From: Pararge aegeria
Taxonomy: Eukaryota; Arthropoda; Insecta; Lepidoptera; Nymphalidae
Length of the DNA stretch: 64,000 nucleotides
Direction: 5' to 3'
Assembly: GCF_905163445.1 (NCBI RefSeq)
Contig: NC_053202.1
Location: 11,160,001-11,224,000, forward strand
Shown here: piece by piece, positions 32,369 through 43,669 of the stretch
How the letters are laid out: the number at the start of each line of letters is the position of its first letter
How positions within the stretch are numbered: position 1 is the stretch's first letter
The notes under the pieces: model-generated
Told to the model about the DNA's origin: nothing
Seen by the model: only the letters and a program-made list of their open reading frames with translations
The model's database searches: none
Made by a program: the position numbers and the translations under genes

Positions 32369-33440
32369 CCCAGAGGGGTCCGTACCAGTGACAATACGTA
32401 CACCGGAAGGTTCCGGCCGACAAAGTACGGAGACAAGCTCAGGGAAAGAAGAACGTGAAGAACATGCCGAGGCCGCTATCATTTCTTTTTTAATTTCGAT
32501 AATCTGACCATCTATAATTACCAAAGAAATTTACCTTTTTTACTGGAAACATCGGCCTAGCATAGTTAATAAGTTTAGTTTTTAAATTAGAATAAATAAT
32601 AATGGTACTCTTAGACTCATAAATTTATATTAGTCTTAACATCGTTTTATTCTGCACCCTGCTGCGACCCTAAATCTAAGTTGCATATGAGTAATTATGT
32701 TTACTTGATTTTTGTTATTAATTATTTTATTTTATTTATTTATTAAGGACACTAACAATATACATATATACCACACACAGTAATAAACTTGTACAAATTC
32801 TACACATTCACTTATATGTAGATCGATAACAAGCGACCATGACATTAACAAAAAATAAATAAAAAATAATAATGACATGTAAACACAGCAAAAATAATCA
32901 TAAAGACAGGAAGGAATAGGTGGTTATTAATTCAAAAAGGACAGTATTTATTTTAATAGTTAAAAATAGAAGGAAGTATACCTACTCGTATATGGAATTT
33001 TAAAGGAAAATGTATGCTGTAGCCGATGGATGTCTAATTTGTGGGTTGGTAAAATACTACTACTGTCCACTGTGATCCCCAACGTGTCTGCCCAGCGTGG
33101 TGATTATACGATAGGCCTCCTCTTTGGGGAGGCCTTCTAGCAGTCGACTGTCCTAAGCTATTGATGGAGGACGTTTTTCGCAACGGGCTATCTCAAAAGT
33201 CATGGTCACCCTGAACACCTAAAATGGCGCGGCATAGGCGAACGCATTCACAACCGTTTTAATGACCGACTGATAGCCGTTTAAAAACGAATTTGCTCAC
33301 TTCTGGTACATTTAACAATCATTCATTCATTCATTCATCGGTGGAACGATATCGCTGAGTAACATTATTATTTCGTATTAGATTACTTCCCGTGCCGTGT
33401 TATTTATTTTGAAATGTCATTTCGTAATAAATAACACATG
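32369..33440. other. No gene; AT-rich, (ATTC)n near 33312
   Basis: TTATTTATTTATTAAGGACA (about 32730) may be the poly-A end of a minus-strand LINE. 33070-33270 is G/C-richer and unassigned. Confidence 0.35.
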
Positions 33441-33443
33441 ACA

Positions 33444-33997
33444 TCTCTGGCGCAGTGGTTAGTGGGTGGTGGTCTTATGAGTAGAAGGTCCCGGATTTGA
33501 TCCCTCGCAGAGGCTATTTGGGAGCTTATAATTTACGTTTTTTTTCTGGTCTGGTTTAATTAAGGCTGGTTATCGCCATAGCGACATAGACGCACTAACA
33601 AAATAATTAGCGTTCCAGTACGTTACCGCGTATAAACCGATTAGTGGGATGCAACTTTTTTTATATCCACTACAATCCAGCTGTTGAGTGCAATCTCACC
33701 TGATGGTAAGTCATTATGCAGTCTAAGATGGTAACGGGCTAACCTGTTAGGGGTATGGTAGTTATATTCAACCCATAGGTACTCCTAATCGGTTTCTACA
33801 CGATATTGTACCGGAGAGCTAAGTCGCTTAGCGGTGCGCCGATGTCGGTAATGCGGTATCCTGCCTTGGCCGAAGCCTCCCACCAAATCTGAGCAGAAAA
33901 AAAATCGTAACTTACAAACTCCCAAATAGCCTCTGCAAGGGATCAAATCCGGGACCTTCTACTCATAAGACCACCTACTAACCACTGAGCTAGAGAA
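33444..33997. mobile_element. Two SINE-C copies in head-out inverted orientation
   Basis: The plus copy begins TCTCTGGCGCAGTGGTTAGT (33444) with B-box-like CCCGGATTTGATCCC. The minus copy ends in the same head reversed (GGGATCAAATCCGGGACCTT, CACTGAGCTAGAGAA at 33997). The copies meet tail to tail near 33650-33665. The tRNA-like head and dispersed relatives (34285, 46568, 56050, 61450) mark a third SINE family. Confidence 0.7.
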
Positions 33998-34284
33998 TTT
34001 AATCAGTAGGGTGGTGACTAGCCAAGGCTAAACTCTGCAGCCTCCCACCAAACCAGACTTTAGGTAGATAGATAAAGTCTTTATTGCACAAATTAAAATT
34101 GAGAACAAGAAACAACAAAAATAATAAAAATATAAATATAAGATGCACAAAGGCAGTCTTATCGCTTTAAGCCATCTCCTCCAGACAACCCTTTATGGTA
34201 GAGAATTAGGTCAGGGAAAACGGGATAGTGCAACCGGTGATACAATTAAATTAAATACATACTTTATTTTACTGGACCAGAATT

Positions 34285-34460
34285 ATAAATTCCCAAATCT
34301 CCCCCCTTCCCCTGCCGGGAATGGAACCCGGGACCTCCAACTTAAAACCATAGCCCTCACCGTTGCGCCAGGGAGCAATGCTGCTTGACGGCAGAAATAA
34401 GAATCGCGGCAGTAGGTACTGCCAGGACGAGCTCTGCCACAAAAAGTTCTACATCTATTA
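34285..34460 (-). repeat. SINE-C head fragment and P-repeat end, minus
   Basis: GAATGGAACCCGGGACCTCC and CTCACCGTTGCGCCAG are a tRNA-like head. 34375-34460 (AGCAATGCTGCTTGACGGCA, AGCTCTGCCACAAAAAGTTC) is the P-repeat end. Confidence 0.6.
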
Positions 34461-34875
34461 AAAGTTAGAGTCACCACAGGAATATTATTCGTTGTTATTA
34501 ATTATGTAGTTCACATTAAAATATAAAATATTTAATTTACGCGGTTTTCCTGTTTACCCAAAACTTTAGTTAATTTACTTCAGTTAATTATTGAACCTAC
34601 TCATTTCCGATCATTAAATCGATTATATTAAGCCTCGTATTCATTATCGTTTTCTATTAAATTGATAATTAATGTGTTTTGATTTTTTAGAGCACTGCAT
34701 TTAATTCAACTGTCTTAAATATCTCTTGGTTTTTTAAACGAGTCCAGTTTACACATCTGCTATTATAAAGGCTTTATCCTGACTGATTGGCGGACCCACA
34801 GCCAAAACAGCTGGCAAAGACTAATATGTTTAAAAGAAAATTCTTTACACACTCTAAGGTGTAGATACTAGAAAC

Positions 34876-35050
34876 AATGGACGTTGGGGTCCCAAGGTGC
34901 TGGAATGGCAGCCCCGCACTGGTAAGCGCAGCGTTGGTCGACCCCCAACGAGGTGGACAGACGACATCAAGCGCGTCGCATGCAGCCACTGGACACAAGC
35001 GGCAAAAAACCGTGGAATTCGGAACTCCCTTCTAAAACCCTATGTCTGAT
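34876..35050 (+). pseudogene. RTE-like LINE C-terminal fragment
   Basis: The reading GRWGPKVLEWQPRTGKRSVG, RPPTRWTDDIKRVA with later damage matches 21690-21880. Short and dead. Confidence 0.7.
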
Positions 35051-35457
35051 GATGATTCATAAAACTTGGTATCGAATGAAATTCCTATCCGAATATTTAT
35101 CTCTAATGTATCTTAATTTTCCTTTTTTACATCTTCCGATGCCATTCCAGGATCATTTGAAGAAACTTTAGAGACACGTTTTTCCTCGTCCTAATATTTT
35201 CTTGTTTACTCTGGCATTTTTCTTGGAACATCATCATCATCAATAGCCTTTTACAGTCTACTGCTGGGCTAAAAGCCTCTTCAACGCAGTAGATGGTAGA
35301 AGTATTATAGATAACCTTGCTGCCCGTTTTCCCTTATATTCCCTAAATCGCCTCGCACGAGATTGTTTTTTTTAAATTGCTGATTTTATTCCATTTAAGT
35401 GGGGCACTCCTATATCAAGAAGTAGTAGAGTTTTAGTTTAGTTAGTATTAAAGCTTT

Positions 35458-35800
35458 TTGTTACAGGGCTTGTCCGGGAAAGTACTACCATCATGTTTAT
35501 TTCTGCCGCTAAGCACCATTGTTGCAGTGTTGTTGTCCGATCTGAAGGGCGTGGTTGCCAGCGTGATAACAGGCATTTTAGGCTTATCATCTACGCCTCA
35601 GGTTATTCAACACTGGGCGGCACGTTGCGGGACCTGTTCCGTGCATGCCATTTTTTTTTGGCGTGGTGGAAAAGCTTTATTGCTACCTCCGAACTTGGCA
35701 AGACTCCCCACAGACCAAACTAAAAACCACCACGGCACGTCCCTCTTGTTGGCTTTGTTATACGCCCAGGGAATCCGTGCATGCCCTGCGAAGTGTTGTT
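35458..35800 (+). repeat. P-repeat, split by a minus-strand retroposon tail
   Basis: CAGGGCTTGTCCGGGAAAGT, TTCTGCCGCTAAGCACC and GAAGGGCGTGGTTGCCAGCG are the P-repeat. At 35648 a T run starts an inserted segment that ends near 35780. TCCGTGCATGCC flanks it on both sides (12-bp duplication). Confidence 0.65.
35650..35785 (-). mobile_element. LINE/SINE 3' fragment with poly-A, minus
   Basis: TTTTTTTTTGGCGTGGTGGA, AAGCTTTATTGCTACC and AAAAACCACCACGGCACGTC. It is flanked by 12-bp direct repeats, the footprint of target-primed insertion. The same family is at 10230. Confidence 0.65.
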
Positions 35801-36091
35801 GTATTTATAGGCACAGCAAGTTGGATCGTGAGACAGGTCCTTAACCGAACGGAAAAAGATTTATTAAAGAAATAATTACCAATTAGGCTCATTGTTGTAT
35901 TAATTAATATTATTGTTGATTAGTTGTTAATAATTAGCCAAAAATAAACCTTATCCTTTTCCCTTAATTAGTCAATTTGTTATCGAACGCACTGCGTTGT
36001 GGGTTGTTCTTCGTCTACTATAAATAATTACATCACGTGTCAGTCGATCAAGTCAATTGCACTATCCCGTTCTGTTGCAGCTTTTCCTTCT

Positions 36092-36232
36092 GCCAGAGGT
36101 TGCCTGTAAGAGATTGCTTGCAGAAATAAGGCCGCCTTTGCATGCCTACAATTCTTGTTCTTTTGTTTATTCTTTATTTTATGTATATTTTGATGTCTGT
36201 GTGCAATAAAGTTTTTTTTTTTTTTTTTATCA
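36092..36232 (+). repeat. LINE LD 3' UTR tail
   Basis: AGAGGTTGCCTGTAAGAGAT, AATAAGGCCGCCTTTGC and GTGTGCAATAAAG ending in a T run (36212-36229). Confidence 0.6.
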
Positions 36233-36237
36233 ATAAA

Positions 36238-36488
36238 TACATATATACTACGACAATACACACATCGCCATCTAGCCCCAAAGTAAGCGTAGCTTGTGTT
36301 ATGGGTACTGAGATGCCTGATGAATATTTTTATGTATAATACATAAATACTTAGAAAATACATATAAACACCCAGACACTTAAAAACATTGATGCTCATC
36401 ACACAAACATTTTCCAGTAGTGGGAATCGAACCCACGGCCTTAGGCTCAGAAAGCAGGGTCGCTGCAAACTGCGCCAATCAGCCGTCA
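36238..36488 (-). mobile_element. Metulj-like SINE, full length, minus
   Basis: CTACGACAATACACACATCG, GTTATGGGTACTGAGATGCC, AACACCCAGACACTTAAAAA, GGGAATCGAACCCACGGCCT and CGCCAATCAGCCGTC. Confidence 0.85.
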
Positions 36489-36540
36489 ATATTATATATA
36501 TTTCTTCTTCTTCTTCAAAAATTTTGAAATTCATTTACTC

Positions 36541-36798
36541 GACGGCCGATTGGCGCAGTGGGCGGCAACCCTGCTTTCTGAGTCCAAGGCCGTGGGTTCG
36601 ATTCCCACAACCGAAACACGTTGATGTGATGAACGTTCATGTTCTTAGTGTCTAGGTTTTTATCTGTATTTTATTAATATTTTATATATATTATTCATAA
36701 AAATATTCATCAGTTATCTTAGTACCCATAACACACGAGCGTATCTTAAGTAGGCGCTAGATTGCGACGCGTGTATTGGTCGTAGTTTTTAATTTTTA
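36541..36798 (+). mobile_element. Metulj-like SINE, plus, opposing the previous one
   Basis: GACGGCCGATTGGCGCAGTG, GGGTTCGATTCCC and then a more diverged body. With 36238-36488 it makes a head-to-head inverted SINE pair 52 bp apart. Confidence 0.8.
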
Positions 36799-36854
36799 TT
36801 TTATAAGTATCGCCTCATCTAAGGAGATTTCTAGGCATAAAGCAACCGTTTACA

Positions 36855-36950
36855 AATAGTCCTAGTTTATAAGCACTTTTGAAACGTTAAGTCAGTCAGT
36901 TTGTAGTGACTCTACCACCGGTTCCGATGGTAGATTCCACCGACAGACTA
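36855..36950 (-). repeat. LINE LC 3' fragment, minus
   Basis: TATAAGCACTTTTGAAACGT and GTAGTGACTCTACCACCGGT. Confidence 0.6.
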
Positions 36951-37646
36951 AATCAGTTCCAGAAACTATTTATGAAAGAAATAAATGTTAAGTAATAATG
37001 TTTTAATTTTATTTTTTTTCTTTATTTGGTTTACCAACAGCTTTACATTTCAAAAAAACAATTTAAACTAGCTTATACTGTATGAAGACAAAATGTAAAT
37101 CTACTTACAGGTAAACACCGCATGCAATAAATAGCGTTAAACTAGCTTACAACTACACAAACAAGATGAAAGTGTATACAGTGTAGGACGGAAAAAAAAA
37201 AGATTAAAATATTATACTTTGCTTAAAGCTAATTCCATTGATCTCCGGAATTCGGCCAGAGAACGACAATGTATATCTACAATATTAAACATGTTATAAA
37301 GTTGACATAACCTATATTTATTTGTAGTCGTGTATTTAATAATTTTTTGTTGCAGTAGATTCACAAAGCTCGTCGGGGGAAGTAGGTACTTCCGCCATGG
37401 TTATTGGATTTTGTAAACATAGAGAGCGATATGCGTATTCAAAATTATGAAATCGCGTCTACATAAACATTATTTTGTACTTCGAAAATCTCTTTTTTTT
37501 TTTTATCAATACCTAAATTGAAAGTCTTGGAATTTAACAAGGAGTTTCTAAAGCTCTTATTTGCCTATGACTGCCTATCACAAGTGCATACGGCTATACA
37601 GGTGGTACGGCCGCAATTGTGACGTCATTAAAATAATTAGCAAAAA
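36951..37646. other. No gene; AT-rich, one T run
   Basis: 37015-37320 may be the tail of a minus-strand LINE (TTTCTTTATTTGGTTTACCA). Otherwise unassigned. Confidence 0.35.
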
Positions 37647-38039
37647 TCCCTCCTAATATTATAAATGTCAATGTAAGTTTGTTTGTTACGCTTTCACGCA
37701 AAAACTTCTAAACCGATCGTCATGAAACTTTGTACACATATTCATGGTAGTGTTAGAAATAATATAGGATACTTTTTATCCCGACATTAACCTCGGTTCC
37801 TTTGTTGAAAGTGTTTGACAAATTATAACCGATTTAAATAATTATCTATCGTATTAATTAATTATTAATCTGATAAATGTGGTTGGAGATAGAGGACAGA
37901 ACGCCTCAGCGGACAGCAGCAAACCTCATTTAAGGCTTAGAGATACTGAATACTTTAATTTTTTTAGAACTACAACTAAATTGAATGCCACATCATAAAA
38001 ACAAAATCAAACGCAGACGAAGTTGCGGGTAACAGCTAG
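37647..38039 (+). mobile_element. Helitron H1, near full-length
   Basis: A|TCCCTCCTAATATTATAAAT to GACGAAGTTGCGGGTAACAG with CTAG|T. The block corresponding to 8840-8880 is partly deleted. Confidence 0.8.
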
Positions 38040-38389
38040 TAAGATATATTTGGATATAAAGGCATTGTTTCAAAGTCCGTCATCATGCCTGATTGGCATT
38101 CAGACCGAGTTTGTAGCACCTACACAATCAAAAGCACCCCAAAGTGAAACTCAATAAAAGTCAATAAAAACGCCGCAACACGATCCCAAACGTCAAACAT
38201 TATCCGTCTAAACGTATCACAGTGGTTATATAATAGCCCGTTTTGATAGTTTAGCTCCCCTCGACAGCCGAGACACCTTTAATCTGGCGCTATTGTAAAG
38301 TAAATCGGAATCGGAAGCTTTTATCTCACTGACCATGCTAGTTACTTACTTATTGTGTGAGAGAAATCTTGCAGATGAATGTTATAACC

Positions 38390-38735
38390 AATTCAAAATT
38401 CATTTTTTTCAAGTAGGCCTAATATAAGCACTTTTGAAACGTCAAGTCTGTCTGTTTGTAGTGACTCTACCACCGGTTCGGAGGGCAGATTCTACCGAGA
38501 TGAAACCGGCAAGAAACTCAGCAGTTGCTCTTTTCCAACATCAACAATTTACATTTTAACATTAATTTTTTTTTCCTGTGAGAGATGAAAGCGGAGCCGG
38601 ATGCTTCCAAGCGACTTCGTCATTAAGAAATTCATCAATTGACATATTCTTTAAACTTATGCATTGGTAGGTCCAAAATTACCTAAGGAATCATGTTATA
38701 AAAGCGTGTACTCAATCCCACAAATGACTTCTGTA
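38390..38735 (-). mobile_element. LINE LC 3' end with coding tail, minus
   Basis: AAATTCATTTTTTTCAAGTA, CCGGTTCGGAGGGCAGATTC, GAGATGAAAGCGGAGCCGGA, AAATTCATCAATTGACATAT and CATGTTATAAAAGCGTGTAC. The coding part is that of 5915-6112, decayed. Confidence 0.7.
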
Positions 38736-39213
38736 CCTTTCGCAGTCGATATGCAGATGTCACTGATCCGATGAATGTTATAACAGTTATCAAGCCGAAA
38801 TGCATATCCCTATCTTATACAAAGTGTAAATGAAAATGGGAATTCAGAGGCTTTGGAGGTACATTATTTACTGTGAGACGTATCTGTGAAACCGAAATGC
38901 CAATAGTTTTTGAGTAGACCATTGCACAGTATTTACTGAAAACCAGATACAGCCGTCTGACATCACATGCAAAAGTAAAATCAAGTTACTCCTGTCACTT
39001 TATTAGGTACGCGTCACGATTTAATATGTTTACAGGCTGACTCCTTATGAAATAAACTTATGCACCGTTCAACAGTTTTTCGTAATACCGTTACACGTTG
39101 TATAGTCTCTTATATGAGAAGAGCAAAAAAACTAAGGTTTTATGCTATAATTTCTTTTGTAGGAAATAAATTACTATTTTGCAAAGCCAAAGGTGTCAAA
39201 TATAAAAATTATA
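38736..39213. other. No gene or recognised repeat
   Basis: Part near 38850-38950 (ACTGTGAGACGTATCTGTGA, AACCGAAATGCCAATAG) has a reversed relative near 59405-59480. It is an unnamed repeat. Confidence 0.4.
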
Positions 39214-39673
39214 TCCCTACTAATATTATAAATGTGAATGTAAGTTTGTTTGTTACGCTTTCACGCAAAAACTTCTAAACCGATCATCATAAAACTTTGT
39301 ACACATATTTCTGAAGGTATTAGAATTAATATAGGATGCTCTTTATACGGTATAAGTTCAGTTCTTTTGGGAGAGGGGTAGAAGGTGTTTGACGATTTTA
39401 CACCATAACGCCACCAAATGATAACCGATTTAAATAATTACTTTTGTGCTTTAGAGGTTATAATGTCTGTTTAATTTTGTCAAAATTTCGTGAAGATTTG
39501 ATGAATGTGATTGGAGATAGAGGACACAACTCCTCAGCGAACGGCAGCCAACCCGTCATTTAAGGCTGAGCTATCCTAAATACTTAAAGTTCGTAGAATT
39601 ACACCTAAATCGAATGCCACATGTCTTTTTAAAAACAAAAACAAACGTAGACGAAGTCGCGGGCAACAGCTAG
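39214..39673 (+). mobile_element. Helitron H1, full-length copy
   Basis: A|TCCCTACTAATATTATAAAT to GACGAAGTCGCGGGCAACAG with CTAG|T (39670-39673). Confidence 0.8.
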
Positions 39674-39870
39674 TAATATAATATATTATATTATCAATGT
39701 GAAAGTGTGGATGTTTGTTACCCGATCACGCAAAAACGTCTGAACGGATATGGATGAAATTTTGGCATGCATATAGCCTTTGATATGGAAAAGAACATAG
39801 GTTACCTTTTATCCCGATTCCTCAAGAACTTCCCGAGGGAAATTTGAACATTTTTAATGACCGAAGGTTT
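39674..39870 (+). mobile_element. Second Helitron-type 5' fragment
   Basis: ATCAATGTGAAAGTGTGGAT, GTCTGAACGGATATGGATGA and ACATAGGTTACCTTTTATCC. It abuts the H1 copy and has no 3' end. Confidence 0.5.
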
Positions 39871-39917
39871 AGAACCAATTCCTTAGTCCAGAAGCTAGTA
39901 CAAAAATGTTAAACAGG

Positions 39918-40116
39918 CAGTGGTGTGCATAAAGGGTATGCACAGGGTATACAGGAGATATAAAATGAAAAAAAAAAAACTCCAGTAAGAGTTGTGAATA
40001 CTTAAGGGTAGGCTTTTTATAACTTTTACAATGCCTATCCTTAAGTTTTTTATAACTCGTACTGGAGATTTTCTCCATTTTATATCGTCTGTGCCTACCC
40101 TCTATGCACGCCACTG
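39918..40116. mobile_element. Palindromic MITE M1, copy 2, with 8-bp target duplication
   Basis: CAGTGGTGTGCATAAAGGGT to CTCTATGCACGCCACTG, fully palindromic interior. Flanks TAAACAGG (39910-39917) and AAAACAGG (40117-40124) differ at one base. Confidence 0.8.
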
Positions 40117-40159
40117 AAAACAGGTAGGTTAGTTTGTTAGAGTTGCACAATAAATATAA

Positions 40160-40262
40160 ATAAATATAAATATGCTATGACTACACACATCGCCATCTAG
40201 CCCCAAAGTAAGCTTAGCTTGTGTTATGGGAACTAAGATGCCTGATGAATATTGTTACAATA
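40160..40262 (-). mobile_element. Metulj-like SINE tail fragment, minus
   Basis: TGCTATGACTACACACATCG, AAGCTTAGCTTGTGTTATGG and GCCTGATGAATATTG. Confidence 0.7.
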
Positions 40263-40544
40263 CTAACAACACTGACTGACTGACAAATTAGTATTTTAAG
40301 AAGTACATAAACTACACAATACATAAAAGCTAAATTACATTTAATTCTGAATGTAATGAATTAATTTCGATGCCCATTGTAGAATTACAAAAGCGTTTAA
40401 TAGACTAGCGTACATAAATAAAGCGGGCGACAAGCTCAGTGAATCATTCAACAATTATTATACCGACTGTGAATTTATTGAATTAAATTGCTTAAACGAT
40501 TTGCTTAGGGTACGATTGCTTGGGAGCAATGAATAGTTTTTATC

Positions 40545-40655
40545 ACCCGACGTTAAAACGCGTGTTATAATTTTGACGTGTCTGTGTGTCTGTGGCATCG
40601 TATATCCCGAACGGATGAACCGATTTGAATTTGTTTTTTTTTATTTGAATGGTGT
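40545..40655 (+). repeat. Unnamed lepidopteran repeat, left part
   Basis: TTATCACCCGACGTTAAAAC, GTGTCTGTGTGTCTGTGGCA and CCCGAACGGATGAACCGATT. A possible right part (ACCGACACACAAACACTCGA, CTTCTTTCGCAGTCGGTTAA) is at 41318-41385, beyond inserted elements. Confidence 0.5.
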
Positions 40656-40667
40656 ATTAGATAGATA

Positions 40668-41313
40668 TAAATACATATACTATGACAATACACACATCGC
40701 CATCTAGACCCAAAGTAAGCGTAGCTTGTGTTATGGGTACTAAGATTACTGATGAATATTAAATGAATAATTTACATAAATACTTATAATATAGATGCAT
40801 ATAAACCCAGACCCCCAACTAAAACATTTCTGTTCATCACACCCACATTTTCCATATATTATGAAAATTAAACTTAATTCGATATACTCCGCGAAAAGCA
40901 GGAGAATCTGTATGGTGTAATTTATAACTTCTTCAATCCTTATACTCCGCACCAAACAGATCTTCGGTAATATACCCTTTTCTTTACTTTGTTCTTTATA
41001 ATGATTAATTGTTTAGTTCTTAACAATTATTAATTATGAAAATTAAGCTTAATTTGCTATAACTACTCCGCGAACAGCAGGAGAATCTGTCCGGTGTAAT
41101 TTATACTTACTTCAATCCTTATACTCCACACCAAACATATTCTCTGCAATGTACCCTCTACGCACGTTTCACTCCGAAACCGGAGCATCCTCAGGAGATG
41201 TTGATTTTACAATGCATATTTGTTAAGTACTAACAATTATTCATTGTAAAGTCAACATCTCCTAAGGACTCAGAAAGCAGGGTCGCTGCACACTGCGCCA
41301 ATCGGCCGTCAAA
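40668..41313 (-). mobile_element. Metulj-like SINE split by fold-back element pieces
   Basis: Tail piece 40676-40856 (TGACAATACACACATCGCCA to CACCCACATTTTCC). Head piece 41269-41313 (GGACTCAGAAAGCAGGGTCG, CGCCAATCGGCCGTC). Between them, 40857-40980 and 41030-41268 hold fold-back arms and centres. Confidence 0.65.
40857..41268. repeat. Two partial fold-back (FB) copies
   Basis: 40857-40975 is a left arm (GATATACTCCGCGAAAAGCA). 41030-41268 is an arm plus centre (TTTCACTCCGAAACCGGAGC) with a small internal fold, AGGAGATGTTGATTTTACAA against TTGTAAAGTCAACATCTCCT. Confidence 0.65.
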
Positions 41314-41385
41314 CATGCATACCGACACACAAACACTCGAAAGACATAACCCTCCTTCTTTCGCAGTCGGTTAAAAACAAAACCT

Positions 41386-42330
41386 CGTGGTGAAGTTTTT
41401 AAACATTCATATCCCTTAGTTATAATAATGTAAGTCGGGAATCACGAATCAGTGTATCATAATATCATATTCCCTCCGCAACGATATGCAATAACGACTA
41501 ACGCAGTAATGAATTCGAAAGGGGCTTTCCCTCTATTGGATCAGTTGACTGTTAAACCGAGCTGAGCGGGGCTTAGCTGACTGCACAGGACGTCTGTATG
41601 CAACACTGCACTTGTAGTAATTTTGCGATGTATATGTACCTATATAACTATGACCTACATATGATATACATCTAAATAACTTGTGAAGTTTTTAAATGCA
41701 TATTTGTATTTTGTAGTTTCTATGTGTACAATATGTAATTAATTAATTAAATAAAATAAATAAATAACTACCATAGAGTTTTTATAGTAAGATCCCGTGT
41801 TTCAAAAAAGAAGTTAAAAAACTTTTAAAAGTATGGCGTGATAGTTAGTCATTTTTTTTTCTTGGTTATGTAAGTACCTATTTTGGGGTTTATTTTTTTT
41901 TCTCTTTTTGATTTTAATTTTCTTTTGTTTAACGGCTAAATATCACAAATTTTGGTGGTAAACAAAGAGTGTCGTTTGCATGCTGAGTTAGCCTTTAAGT
42001 GGGGTGTACAGCATTATAAAGAAAATGTTAAATGTGTCCATATATTGAGATAGGGGCACGTAAGGACGCGCTCCTTACGTGCCCCTTGAAGTGTTGCTCT
42101 GTTTATATGAGAAAATTATAATAGTGTAGTCGACCTTATTGCATACTGCCATCCCCCTCACCCTTCCCAGCATCCCCCACGATGATACGGAAAAATATAT
42201 CAGCTTTACTACCAACGAAACGCGCGAGCGGCGGACCCTTGGCCTTATTAAAATATGTCATTGCGTATTTACATATGCTTCGTAAATCTGCATGAGCGAT
42301 CGGTTTTACGCTTATTGTAATGTTTTTTGC
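41386..42330. other. No gene; possible single-copy islands
   Basis: 41440-41620 and 42160-42330 match no repeat in the window and are less AT-rich (GAAACGCGCGAGCGGCGGAC). A short inverted repeat near 42055-42086 (GGGGCACGTAAGGA/TCCTTACGTGCCCC) is present. No exon support. Confidence 0.35.
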
Positions 42331-42335
42331 CTCGA

Positions 42336-42420
42336 TAATCTAGTGGTGGGAATGTTTGAATACGGACCACTCGATTCTGGGTTCCTTTTCGGGTCTCGAC
42401 AGTTTTTGAAGTTGGAGAGC
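42336..42420 (+). mobile_element. SINE-D head fragment
   Basis: GCCTCGATAATCTAGTGGTG and CGATTCTGGGTTCC, a damaged tRNA-like A and B box. Confidence 0.55.
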
Positions 42421-42504
42421 TTTTTCTTCTATTATTATGATTTATTATTATTTAAAAAATAATAAATAAATTCATTAAATAAAATTAACTGTAAAAAATA
42501 AAAA

Positions 42505-42585
42505 GGCTTAGCGATACTGAATACTTTAATTTTTTTTAGAACTACAACTAAATTGAACGCAGACGAAGTTGCGGGCAAGAGCTAG
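42505..42585 (+). mobile_element. Helitron H1 3'-end fragment
   Basis: GGCTTAGCGATACTGAATAC to GACGAAGTTGCGGGCAAGAG with CTAG|T. Confidence 0.7.
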
Positions 42586-42879
42586 TAAATAAATAAATGT
42601 GGGCATTGAAAGAGCTTGTCCGCCGTTTCACAGCGAAGTATATACACACTATGGTTGTGTGAGTGTAACCTTGATCGTCAACTGTTGTATTTGGTACTTA
42701 GGCCTTATTAACTGACAGGCCATAATACCCGCGGGTACCTCAACTGCCAGGTTGCCTAAAAGGTTAGCCAGCTACATCAAATCTTATCACTGGTATGGTA
42801 AGAATGGGCAAGAGCCAATTTCTCCACAGGGACAGGACAAACATCAAACATGGTCGCATGAGTGGAATTCATCAACAAT

Positions 42880-43065
42880 CATTTATTTCAAGCAAGTCTA
42901 ATATAAGCACTCTTGGAACGATGTCGCGTGGAAACCGATTAGGGGTATGACTACCATACTTCCTGACAGGTTAGCCCGCTAACATCTTAGACTGCATCGT
43001 CAATTACCACCAGAAGAGATTGCAGTCAAGGGCTAACTTGTAGTGGAATACAAAAAACAAAATCT
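42880..43065 (-). repeat. LINE LC scrap and SINE-C tail, minus
   Basis: ATTTATTTCAAGCAAGTCTA, then GTGGAAACCGATTAGGGGTA and TTGCAGTCAAGGGCTAACTT, as in SINE-C tails. Confidence 0.5.
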
Positions 43066-43164
43066 AATCTATTCTAAGTTATCAAATAAGTGAAATAAGT
43101 AAATGTATCTACATAGTTGATACCATACAGATCGCTGTTACATTACACGAAATCGAATAAATAA

Positions 43165-43417
43165 ATAAATATACTACGACACCACACACATCAGCATTTA
43201 GCCCCGAAGTAAGCGAAGCTTGTGTTATGGTTACTATGATGACTGATCACTATTTTTATGAATAATGTACATTAATACTTAGAATATGCATACATACACC
43301 CGGCCACTGAAAAAGATTCACGCTCATCACCCAAACATTTTCCAGTAGTGGGAATCGAACCCACGGCCTTGGATTCGGAAAGCAGGGTCGCTGCAAACTG
43401 CGCCAATCGGCCGTCAG
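43165..43417 (-). mobile_element. Metulj-like SINE, full length, minus
   Basis: ACTACGACACCACACACATC, CACCCGGCCACTGAAAAAGA, GGGAATCGAACCCACGGCCT and CGCCAATCGGCCGTC. Confidence 0.8.
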
Positions 43418-43669
43418 CAACAATTAAATGTAGGCGGAAAAATAAACACTAGGCATCCTACTCTTGCAGTTGCTATGCTGAATGTTCCTCCTAAAATTAG
43501 TAATCAAATTAATATCCTGTTGCGATATAATTGAGATATAACGAGGAAATCGGTAAGGATATAGTTAGTTACATTTAGGTTAGATTATACTTATAAAGTT
43601 TTATCAAATTTATTATGTTACTTATACCAACGTCGTTATTTAATTAGACGTTTTACAGTCAAAGCCTAA

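Noticed and set aside
35458..35844. 128-codon plus frame
   Set aside because: Made of a P-repeat and an inserted retroposon tail joined by chance.
36040..36534. 164-codon minus frame
   Set aside because: Runs through a LINE tail, a T run and a Metulj-like SINE; repeat-derived.
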